64,000 nucleotides of DNA from Morganella sibonii. Lineage in GTDB: Bacteria; Pseudomonadota; Gammaproteobacteria; Enterobacterales; Enterobacteriaceae. The number at the start of each line of letters is the position of its first letter. The stretch's first letter is position 1. A program made the position numbers and the translations under genes. Positions 56,392-63,639 of this stretch are shown here, one piece after another. The stretch lies in assembly GCF_040560245.1 (NCBI RefSeq), contig NZ_JAKMWP010000003.1. The stretch is one strand, 5' to 3'. The notes under the pieces are model-generated. The model had not been told where the DNA came from and ran no database searches. It worked only from the letters and a program-made list of their open reading frames with translations.

Positions 56392-58151
56392 GTGATATCA
56401 GAGACTGTATTAACTGTGAAAATTACCGCTACTGGCTGGAAATTCAGTTGGTTGATGATGCCGGGCATCCGCTGGATAACATGTCTTTCACACTAAAAGA
56501 GCGGGGAACGGATAAATCGCTTTCCGGCGTAACTGATGGGCAGGGATTGTTCCGGGTTGATGGATTATCCGCACGTCCGGTGATGGTGACAATTAATGCA
56601 CAAGATCTGGCAGATAAACTGACAACCAGTATGCCGTTGCAGTCAGTATACTACCCGGATAATTCACTGAAAAATTGGTGCCGGATACAGGGATATATTT
56701 TCAGTGAGCACAATAATGCAGGGATGTTCAATACGGCATTACCCGAACGTGTTTATGACATGTCCCCGGCACAAATAGCCCGGTTGCATGAATATTCAGC
56801 CTGTCATGACGGATATACTTTTGTCTGGCCGTATAATCAGCGACGGGTGGTTAGCATCCGGCGTATCACGGAAAAAGTGTTTGCCAAATCCGTTCTGCGG
56901 GGAGCAGGAAATACGGATGCAGGGACCGCACCGGAAATGCTGGATAACTTCGGCCGGCACAGTCACGCCAGGAAAGCAGAACAAACCGAACCCGTTCAGG
57001 CCGGATTCCCGCTGGTGTACCTTGCGGAGATGATAATCAGTGCGATAGTCGGGGGAGCTGTTTATAACCAGACAACACAAAACACCCGCCGGAATGATGA
57101 CGACTTATTTTCACCCGGCAGTGCAGCCCGGAGTGAAAAATCACAGCGTAATTTTATGCTGACATTGGTGAACAATGCACTGCCGGTCGGCGTTCTGATG
57201 GCCAATTACTATGAAGGCGACTCGCTGACTTATGAGGACCTGGCAGAAAAAGCCCGCGCCGGGGGCTCGGCGACGACCCGCGTCCGGATCAAATATCAGG
57301 AAAATACAGAAACCGGTCGTCCGGATGTGATGTCTTTCGCGACAGAGGGCTATAACGATCAGGTGCGGGTGCGTATGGGGGAAAAAGCCCCGGAATTTGA
57401 GGCAAACGAAATCCGGAACAGCAGTCAGGCATACCGTTCTTCAGACGGTCTGCCGACCCCGCAATCACTGGCGACGATTTATAAATTCACACTGGATGAT
57501 GGGCATATTCTGTATCTCGGTGTGGGTACAGACAATAAATTTGTTGAGCTGGCCTCCTCAACCCATCCGGATGACTTCGGAGGCAGAGGCTGGCATACTG
57601 GCGGTGATCTTGAGCCGGTCGATGTGCCGACGAATACCGGCAATCAAAACCCTTATATTCCGGGCCGGCCGGACAGCTCCGGCGGGTTTCAGGCACATGA
57701 TGATAACGGTCCGGTCATTCTGACTACACCGGCACCGGGGGAACAGGATTTTAATGATTACATCCTGATCACACCGGTTGCTGATATACCGGCGATTTAT
57801 GTGTATTTAACTGACCGATTTAAATGGGGAAATTCAAAAAGCAAACCAACCTACGGCCATACATTTATAGACCACGGACAGAAGTTAAAACCACAACAAA
57901 TGATCGATCGAGCCAGAGCAAAAGGACACCAGATAGGGCAATACCTCGATGATCAATCAGCCGCTGATTTTATTGCAGATGTAGCTCAAAAAGGCCCTGG
58001 TGTTCATGATGTGGTTTTACCTGAAAACATTAAAGCACGGGGATATTTACCTGATGGAACTGAAGTTTCTTCAGACATGGCAAGGGTTGTTGTAAAACCA
58101 GATGGTTCCGTTAGAACATCCTTTCCATTTAATTCATCACATCCTAACTAA
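56388..58151 (+). CDS. T6SS effector: TTR-like adaptor, pyocin-like domain, C-terminal toxin
   Basis: A 587-residue probable antibacterial effector. Residues about 15-75 look like a transthyretin/carboxypeptidase-regulatory fold (LEIQLVDDAGHPLDNMSFTL), a domain that docks effectors to VgrG. A possible membrane helix lies near 215-235 (LVYLAEMIISAIVGGAVY). Residues about 250-470 resemble the S-type pyocin domain, with HPDD, TTPAPGEQDFNDYILITP and PAIYVYL. The last ~100 residues, from YGHTFIDHG, are AT-rich and hold GQYLDDQSAADFIAD and MARVVVKPDGS; I take them as the toxin, probably a nuclease, but cannot name the family. No PAAR motif is seen. Confidence 0.8.
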   Translation: MSDIRDCINCENYRYWLEIQLVDDAGHPLDNMSFTLKERGTDKSLSGVTDGQGLFRVDGLSARPVMVTINAQDLADKLTTSMPLQSVYYPDNSLKNWCRIQGYIFSEHNNAGMFNTALPERVYDMSPAQIARLHEYSACHDGYTFVWPYNQRRVVSIRRITEKVFAKSVLRGAGNTDAGTAPEMLDNFGRHSHARKAEQTEPVQAGFPLVYLAEMIISAIVGGAVYNQTTQNTRRNDDDLFSPGSAARSEKSQRNFMLTLVNNALPVGVLMANYYEGDSLTYEDLAEKARAGGSATTRVRIKYQENTETGRPDVMSFATEGYNDQVRVRMGEKAPEFEANEIRNSSQAYRSSDGLPTPQSLATIYKFTLDDGHILYLGVGTDNKFVELASSTHPDDFGGRGWHTGGDLEPVDVPTNTGNQNPYIPGRPDSSGGFQAHDDNGPVILTTPAPGEQDFNDYILITPVADIPAIYVYLTDRFKWGNSKSKPTYGHTFIDHGQKLKPQQMIDRARAKGHQIGQYLDDQSAADFIADVAQKGPGVHDVVLPENIKARGYLPDGTEVSSDMARVVVKPDGSVRTSFPFNSSHPN

Positions 58152-58164
58152 ATAAGGATTTTTC

Positions 58165-58551
58165 ATGACGTTACCAAATAATCCAGCTAAAAAACTAGGC
58201 ATACCATCAGGTGATTCATTCACACAAGACTGGATATATGAATTACCTGAAGAATTTCGCACAAAAGAATGGCTAAATAAGTATATTATCCATTACTTAA
58301 ATGATGACTATAATTTTTTTGAAAAAAATGAATTGATGAGGTTGATTCTAGACATCACAAATGATTTATTAAGTTATGGGGATTCTGATACTGATGCGGT
58401 TATAATTAATGCATTAAAATTACTGTCTGATAATTACATGTCACATTTGGAGTTAATACAATACTGGTCTTTAGATGATGAGCCTCTTGAGGATTGTTTT
58501 ATATTAACGCCTAAAATAAGAAGCATTGTGAAAAGTAAAAATAATATCTAG
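58165..58551 (+). CDS. Putative immunity protein for the T6SS effector
   Basis: A small acidic protein of 128 residues beginning MTLPNNPAKKLGIPSGDS, without signal peptide or membrane segment, predicted all-alpha. It starts 14 bp after the effector with AAGGA in front, is as AT-rich as the toxin module, and is the size of typical cytosolic immunity proteins. A cytosolic immunity agrees with a toxin acting in the cytoplasm. No homology was recognised; the role rests on context. Confidence 0.7.
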   Translation: MTLPNNPAKKLGIPSGDSFTQDWIYELPEEFRTKEWLNKYIIHYLNDDYNFFEKNELMRLILDITNDLLSYGDSDTDAVIINALKLLSDNYMSHLELIQYWSLDDEPLEDCFILTPKIRSIVKSKNNI

Positions 58552-58579
58552 AATCATATTTATACTGGAGATTTAATTC

Positions 58580-58596
58580 CTGCCCAAAAGGGCAGG
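58580..58596. repeat. Short stem-loop after the immunity gene
   Basis: CTGCCC-AAAA-GGGCAG forms a tight stem-loop about 30 bp past the immunity stop codon. No T-run follows. It could be an RNA stability element or the end of the effector-immunity unit. Confidence 0.4.
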
Positions 58597-58707
58597 GAAA
58601 ATCACCTGGTTGGAGCAGTTTGACAAGAGGAAGAAAAAAGTTAAGGAACGGCAATGATAGCCCGCTCTTTTTTCTACTGGATTATGCTATTTCCGAGCAT
58701 AACCTAA

Positions 58708-58814
58708 TTGTCTGGTCGATGCGTCCCTGCGAAAGCTTATTCACCAGAGCAAGCGCCAAATAAAATTCGGTTAGATGGGCGGCCGTTAAAAACAGGAGAA
58801 ACAATAAATGACTA
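58708..58814 (+). pseudogene. Remnant of a second toxin C-terminus
   Basis: Between the two small genes, the frame of 58708-58814 stays open for about 34 codons. It reads in part AYSPEQAPNKIRLDGRPLK and TGETIND, then ends TAA overlapping the start of the next gene. Upstream the frame is closed by a stop at 58705 and no start is present. This looks like the tail of a lost toxin domain placed directly before its immunity gene. Evidence is limited to the length, sense-like composition and overlap. Confidence 0.4.
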
Positions 58815-59122
58815 ATATATTAAATATGCATGATTTATCTATTATTGGCGTTGCGTACAATAAAACAAAAAATGAATTAACATTCAACATTGATGATGAT
58901 TTAATCATTATATTTTGTGATGTGTTTCATTGGGACTTAACGTCATTCGAGATGCAAAACATAATATTTGAAATATCTATTTATAAAAAAATCCCTGACT
59001 TACTTGTTGATGAGTATGGATTGCAAAAAGGGATGCCAAATGATTTTAATTTATACCATGTTAATTCAAGCTCAGGGGTAAGTGGCATTGTGATTTCAAA
59101 AAAATTAACTTTTATAAAATAA
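58808..59122 (+). CDS. Orphan immunity-like small protein
   Basis: A 104-residue, strongly AT-coded protein beginning MTNILNMHDLSIIGVAYN with alternating strands (ELTFNIDDDLIIIFCD) and no signal peptide. GGAGAAAC precedes the ATG. It lies behind what looks like a degraded toxin tail. By analogy with polymorphic-toxin loci it could protect against a toxin that this strain no longer makes. No family was recognised. Confidence 0.6.
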   Translation: MTNILNMHDLSIIGVAYNKTKNELTFNIDDDLIIIFCDVFHWDLTSFEMQNIIFEISIYKKIPDLLVDEYGLQKGMPNDFNLYHVNSSSGVSGIVISKKLTFIK

Positions 59123-59561
59123 AAATAATAAAATTATGATTTTGTGAAGAAATCAATAAAATTTATTTATGAATGTATTACGGTCGTAAAAAATGCCCTT
59201 ATGATAAGAATTATTTCTGTTTCGTATTACTTATAAATTGAAACCTCCATTTTCATTTTTTTCTTTATGCCGGTAAACAGATAAGATAAGTTGCTAAAAT
59301 TAGTCGTAATTTATGTGTATTAATACGTAATATCTGAGAATAAAATAATAAAGTTTGCTATTTGTGGTCATCTGTGGCTCAATGGCGTCACTGGTTTGGA
59401 AGTACAGGCCTATTTATGCTGGTCAGTTTAAAGTCGTTCACCATTTAGCGTTATCCCCGATACCACTTCATTGCGAATTCCTTCTAATTAATTCCCATAA
59501 GTAAAAATAAAAAACAAACCTCATATGCCTTATGGCAATCAAAAAAATTAAAGGAAATTCT
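59123..59561. other. A/T-rich gap and probable csp 5' leader
   Basis: The ~440 bp between the orphan immunity gene and the cold-shock gene hold no supportable ORF. The left half is extremely A/T-rich. The right half (about 59390-59560) probably includes the csp promoter and a long 5' untranslated leader, as cold-shock genes have, but I could not place a cold box with confidence. Confidence 0.5.
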
Positions 59562-59774
59562 ATGTCTGATACAATGACTGGTTCAGTAAAATGGTTTAAC
59601 GAATCGAAAGGTTTTGGCTTCATCACGCCGGCTGACGGCAGCAAAGATGTGTTTGTTCACTTCTCTGCGATCCGGGGCGACAGCTTCAGAACATTATATG
59701 AAGGTCAGAATGTTACCTTCAATGTTGAAGACGGGGCAAAAGGTCCGTCTGCAGCAAATGTGGTGGGGCTCTGA
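59562..59774 (+). CDS. CspA-family cold-shock protein
   Basis: A 70-residue single-strand nucleic-acid-binding OB-fold protein. RNP1 is KGFGFI and RNP2 is VFVHF; it begins MSDTMTGSVKWFNESKG and ends AANVVGL. The loop AIRGDSFRTLYEGQ differs from the usual CspA/CspE loop (NGFKTLxEGQ), so the orthologue cannot be named. The start 59562 has AAAGGAA in front. It is followed 9 bp later by a YmcF-like small gene. Confidence 0.95.
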   Translation: MSDTMTGSVKWFNESKGFGFITPADGSKDVFVHFSAIRGDSFRTLYEGQNVTFNVEDGAKGPSAANVVGL

Positions 59775-59783
59775 GGCGCACCG

Positions 59784-59924
59784 ATGATTATCGCACTGTT
59801 TCTTCAGTGTCCCTGTTGCTGCGGAACACAATACCGAACTTCGCACTTTGATGTTTCTGCATCAAATCCGTATGGTGCAAAATGCATTTTTTGTAAAACG
59901 GTAATGTTGTTGTCTGAGCAATAG
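59784..59924 (+). CDS. Small zinc-ribbon-like protein, YmcF-like
   Basis: A 46-residue ORF too short for most ORF callers. It reads FLQCPCCCGTQYRTSHFDV, then NPYGAKCIFCKTVM, with two CxxC pairs as in a zinc ribbon. It resembles E. coli YmcF, the small protein made from the cspG transcript, which also has CPCC, a GSQYRTSAFDV-like block and GAKCIFCK. It starts 9 bp after the csp stop (csp-linked as in E. coli) and ends before a terminator. Function unknown; cold-induced production is inferred. Confidence 0.85.
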   Translation: MIIALFLQCPCCCGTQYRTSHFDVSASNPYGAKCIFCKTVMLLSEQ

Positions 59925-59939
59925 AAAAGACTAAACTCC

Positions 59940-59968
59940 GGGGCCTGATAATATTATCGGGCCTTTTT
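59940..59968 (+). terminator. Terminator after the csp transcript
   Basis: GGCCTGATAA and TTATCGGGCC (59943-59962) form a stem with one G-T pair, followed by TTTTTATTAT. It lies about 18 bp after the YmcF-like stop. Confidence 0.9.
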
Positions 59969-60000
59969 ATTATGTAGTCATTATTACGTATCAGGAAAAA

Positions 60001-60930
60001 ATGTATTCTCTGAATAATTTTTCTGTCAGGCTTCTTCACCCAAGGTACATTTTAACCTGGTTCGGCATACTATTGCTTTTTTGTCTGGTTCAGATGCCTT
60101 ATCCGTGGCTTGTGTTTTTAGGTGACAAGTTAGGTCGTTTTGCGGGTTTATTCCTGAAAAGGCGGGTATCTATAATTAAAAAAAATTTAGAATTATGTTT
60201 TCCTGATAAAAATAAAATCCAGATAGAGAGTATGATCGCAAGTAATCTGTCATCTTTGGGAATTGCATTATTTGAAACAGGTATTGCCTGGTTCTGGAAT
60301 GACAAAAGAATTAATGCAATATTCAGAGTAACGGGCGGTGATAATTTCAATGATGCATATGACAGGAATAATGGTGTTTTAATTATTGGTATCCATTCTA
60401 TGTCGCTGGAGCTTGGGGGCAGGGTTATGGGGCTGTGTTTTCCTGTAAATGCTATGTATCGTCCGCACAACAATAAAGCGATGGAGTATATACAGACAAG
60501 GTGCCGCAGCCGCTCCGGAAACGGGATGATTGACCGGAAAAATTTGAAGTTTATGGTATCCGAATTAAAGCGCGGCCAGGCAATCTGGTTTGCGCCTGAT
60601 CAGGATTTTGGAGCCAAAGGGACTATTTTTGCTCCTTTTTTCTCGGTAGCTGAGGCTTCAACATCTAAAGGTGTTTCAACCATTGTCAAATTATCACGGT
60701 CACCGATATTGACTGCAACAATGATAAGAAATAACGAGAATAATAAGAAACCTTACGAATTAATAATTGGGAAAGAAATTAATGAGTTTTCGTCTGGTGA
60801 TGACGTGATTGATGCCGGCAGGCTGAATCAAATTATAGAGACAGAAATTATGCGTGCACCAGACCAATACTTGTGGGCACACAGAAGGTTTAAGACCAGA
60901 CCTCCGGGAGAAAGCTCCCTGTACAAATAA
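60001..60930 (+). CDS. Lipid A acyltransferase of the LpxL/LpxP family
   Basis: A 309-residue inner-membrane acyltransferase adding a secondary acyl chain to Kdo2-lipid IV-A. An N-terminal helix (YILTWFGILLLFCLVQMPYPW) is followed by the catalytic HX4E motif (H132-E137 in HSMSLE), YRPHNN and WFAPDQDFG. It lies downstream of a cold-shock gene; LpxP (palmitoleoyl transferase) is cold-induced in E. coli, so LpxP-like function is likely but a laurate enzyme (LpxL) is not excluded. It has no obvious ribosome-binding site except AGGAAAAA at -6. Confidence 0.88.
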   Translation: MYSLNNFSVRLLHPRYILTWFGILLLFCLVQMPYPWLVFLGDKLGRFAGLFLKRRVSIIKKNLELCFPDKNKIQIESMIASNLSSLGIALFETGIAWFWNDKRINAIFRVTGGDNFNDAYDRNNGVLIIGIHSMSLELGGRVMGLCFPVNAMYRPHNNKAMEYIQTRCRSRSGNGMIDRKNLKFMVSELKRGQAIWFAPDQDFGAKGTIFAPFFSVAEASTSKGVSTIVKLSRSPILTATMIRNNENNKKPYELIIGKEINEFSSGDDVIDAGRLNQIIETEIMRAPDQYLWAHRRFKTRPPGESSLYK

Positions 60931-61179
60931 GTTACAAAGATTGCCGTTGAGTGCCTCTTGTATCACATTGCGTATAAACTGCGGTACAGGGCAATGAATA
61001 CGCATTATACCCATCCGGGGAGATGTATCTCTCCGGGACAGGCGTTGAAAAAAGTCAGCCAAAGGCAGAGTCATTGTATGGTGAAGTATGCTTTGGTGAG
61101 TTCAGGCCATTCGTACACTCAGGCTGCGTGTAAATGATCAGTGCATTTGCTGTTACTTTTTTATTTATTAACCGCCGGA

Positions 61180-61302
61180 TTAAAAGCCGATACCTGTCGC
61201 TATCCCCACAGAAGTTCCTTCCGAACCTCCGGATGCCCCGACACCAACTCCCGCACAACCTGACAGCAGAATAACGGCAATAAAGGCGAATATTTTCAGC
61301 AT
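61180..61302 (-). CDS. Small glycine-rich lipoprotein
   Basis: A 40-residue peptide: MLKIFAFIAVILLSGCAGVG, then a glycine/serine-rich tail ending VGIATGIGF. LLSGC is a proper lipobox, so the mature product would be only about 25 residues, anchored by lipid. ATG 61302 is selected because it opens the signal peptide; the frame extends further upstream without sense. GGAGG occurs upstream (CGGAGGCC). Similar entericidin-like small lipoproteins exist, but no family was assigned. Confidence 0.65.
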   Translation of the reverse strand: MLKIFAFIAVILLSGCAGVGVGASGGSEGTSVGIATGIGF

Positions 61303-61820
61303 ACGGCCTCCGCACATAAATAGTCTGAATAATCCGGATAGTATACCGAAAATAAAAAAAAAGCTCTCTGCATCCGCTGAGAGCTGAAAAAAACAAGAAT
61401 AACCAATTGGTACCACGGGGCAGACAATAACAGTTCCGGGTTAAACGATACTGTAACGGATTCATAAACAGGCAGCATGTTATCGCTTTGTTCACTCTCA
61501 ATCGGCTCCGGCAGGTGTATTGCTCTGACTTTTTATGAGTCTGTTATCTGGTCTTACCTCTATCTTTCTGCTTTATATCAGAAATAATGATTTTGCTTCC
61601 CGGATAATCTGTGGTAACGGCACAAGGCCGGTGTTTGATCTTTATTTTTCTCTGTAATAGAGTCTCAGTATCTGCATTTTCCGGTTTCTTTTAATCTTTT
61701 TTATCTTTATTTGTTATTGTTATTTAAGCAAAAAATAGCATCGGCAGATAAATCCATCCGCATATCTTTTTTCATTCGCCGGTATGTTCAGTACCGGAGG
61801 AATAATAATTTCACGGGAGC
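61303..61820. other. Intergenic region upstream of the ThDP enzyme
   Basis: About 520 bp with no gene that I can support. It contains a minus-strand intrinsic terminator (61352-61385) and A/T-rich sequence at 61680-61760 that probably holds the promoter of the next gene. Confidence 0.5.
61352..61385 (-). terminator. Minus-strand terminator with no gene in front
   Basis: On the minus strand AGCTCTC (61379-61385) and GAGAGCT (61362-61368) pair and are followed by nine T. No supported gene precedes it on that strand (61386-61820), so it may end a small RNA or a lost gene. Confidence 0.6.
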
Positions 61821-63455
61821 ATGACAATGGGAAAAACAATCCGTCAGGTGACGTTTGAATTACTCCGGCAACTGAATATCACGACTGTTTTTGGTAATCC
61901 CGGTTCGACAGAGGAAACGTTCCTGAAGAACTTTCCGGCGGATTTCCGTTATATCCAGACGCTGCATGAATCCTCCGCCGTAGCGGCTGCTGATGGCTAT
62001 GCGCAATCCACCCGTAATGTGGCACTGGTGAATGTGCATACATCCGCCGGGCTGAGCAATGCGATGAGTAATATCCTCACCGCGTATATGAACCGCACGC
62101 CGCTGATTATCACTGCCGGTAACCAGACCCGCGACATGCTGCTGATGGAGCCATGGCTGACCAATATTAAACCGGAAACATTGCCGGAGCCGTGGGTGAA
62201 ATGGAGTTACCAGCCGGTGAGGGCGGAAGATGTTCCGGCAGCCTTTATGCGGGCGTATGCCATGGCACTGCAACCACCGGCAGGGCCGGTCTTTTTATCG
62301 ATCCCGCTGGATGACTGGGATAAACCGGCGGAATCGGATTGTGCGGTTGTGCGCACTGTCTCTCACCGGATCAGTGCTGATCCGGTAAGAATACGCGAGT
62401 TTGCACAGCGCGTGTCAGAGGCGAAAAACCCGGTACTGATTTACGGTTCATCCCTTGCGCGGGGAGATGGCTGGGATGCCGGTATCCGGCTGGCGGAAAA
62501 ACTGAATATCCCGGTGTATTCAGCTCCGGCCTCAGAACGCCCGCCGTTTCCGGAGTCACACCCGTTGTATGCCGGGGGGTTACCGTTTGCGATGAAACCG
62601 CTTTCGGATAAGCTTGCCGGTCATGATGTGGCATTGATAATCGGTGCGCCGGTTTTCCGCTATTATCCGTATGTGGCCGGTGACTATATCCCGGCGGGAC
62701 TGCAATTGCTGCATATCACGGATGACCCGCAGGAAGCCGGCCGGGCACCGGTCGGGGATAGTCTGCTGAGTGACGCGGTACTGGCGGTTGAACAGTTAAC
62801 GGAACGGGTGACAGCGCGTCCGGCACGAACAGCCGCTATCAGTAAACAACCGCACGGAATGGCACCGCATCCTGCCGCACCGGAACCGGCATCTGACGGG
62901 CTGCTGAGTGCTTCACAGCTGTTTCGTGCAGTCAGAAGCGCCGTACCGGAAGATACTATTCTGACCGAAGAATCCCCCTCTAACCTCGGGGAACTCCATG
63001 CGGCGTGGCCGGTGGATAAATCGGATTCATTCTATACCTTTGCCAGCGGATCACTCGGCTGGACACTACCGGCCAGTGCGGGGATTGCGCTTGGCGAACG
63101 GGACAGCGGGCGCAACCGGCCGGTGGTGGCGATTATCGGTGACGGTTCAATGCAATACTCTGTGCAGGGATTATGGACTGCCGCACAGCATCAGTTGCCG
63201 ATCCTGTTTGTTATTCCGGAAAACGGCCAGTACGGTATTCTGAAATCTTTCGCCGTGCTGGAAGACACGCCGGGTGTGCCGGGACTGGATATTCCGGGAC
63301 TGGATATTGCTGCGCTTGCCACCGGTTATGGCTGTACGGCGGTCAGGGCAACAACAGAAGATGACGTGATCGCAGCCTGCAAAGCCGCACTGCAACGCAA
63401 AGGACCGACCGTACTTGCTGTGCCGATCCGGCCGTCGGTACCGCCGCTGATGTGA
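61821..63455 (+). CDS. Benzoylformate-decarboxylase-like ThDP enzyme
   Basis: A 544-residue thiamine-diphosphate-dependent enzyme most like benzoylformate decarboxylase (MdlC). S29 (GNPGST), the ThDP-activating E50 (LHESSAV) and H73 (NVHTSAG) match catalytic residues S26, E47 and H70 of the Pseudomonas enzyme. The cofactor motif GDGS to ENGQYG is present near 425-455. The second active-site histidine (H281 in FRYHQY of P. putida) reads FRYYPY here, a tyrosine. A decarboxylase or carboligase on another 2-oxo acid is therefore possible. GGGAG precedes the ATG. It stands alone, without other mandelate-pathway genes. Confidence 0.82.
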   Translation: MTMGKTIRQVTFELLRQLNITTVFGNPGSTEETFLKNFPADFRYIQTLHESSAVAAADGYAQSTRNVALVNVHTSAGLSNAMSNILTAYMNRTPLIITAGNQTRDMLLMEPWLTNIKPETLPEPWVKWSYQPVRAEDVPAAFMRAYAMALQPPAGPVFLSIPLDDWDKPAESDCAVVRTVSHRISADPVRIREFAQRVSEAKNPVLIYGSSLARGDGWDAGIRLAEKLNIPVYSAPASERPPFPESHPLYAGGLPFAMKPLSDKLAGHDVALIIGAPVFRYYPYVAGDYIPAGLQLLHITDDPQEAGRAPVGDSLLSDAVLAVEQLTERVTARPARTAAISKQPHGMAPHPAAPEPASDGLLSASQLFRAVRSAVPEDTILTEESPSNLGELHAAWPVDKSDSFYTFASGSLGWTLPASAGIALGERDSGRNRPVVAIIGDGSMQYSVQGLWTAAQHQLPILFVIPENGQYGILKSFAVLEDTPGVPGLDIPGLDIAALATGYGCTAVRATTEDDVIAACKAALQRKGPTVLAVPIRPSVPPLM

Positions 63456-63639
63456 CAGCAGTATTAATCATTTGATTTTTTACCGGTAATAATACGGGAA
63501 GTCGCCTGAGCGGCTCTCTGTGCGGAACAGGGCGCCGTTTTGTCACCGGATTAACATTTGTGGTCACAAGGCAGTTGAATAAGGTGTTACACAACGATAA
63601 CATTGAGTTGCATTCTCATTACCGGAAGACCAGAAACTC

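Noticed and set aside
59788..60039. 83-residue minus-strand ORF after the csp gene
   Set aside because: It opposes the YmcF-like gene, crosses the terminator and enters the acyltransferase gene.
61055..61501. 148-residue minus-strand ORF
   Set aside because: It has mixed sense-free composition and covers the well-formed small lipoprotein and a terminator in other frames.
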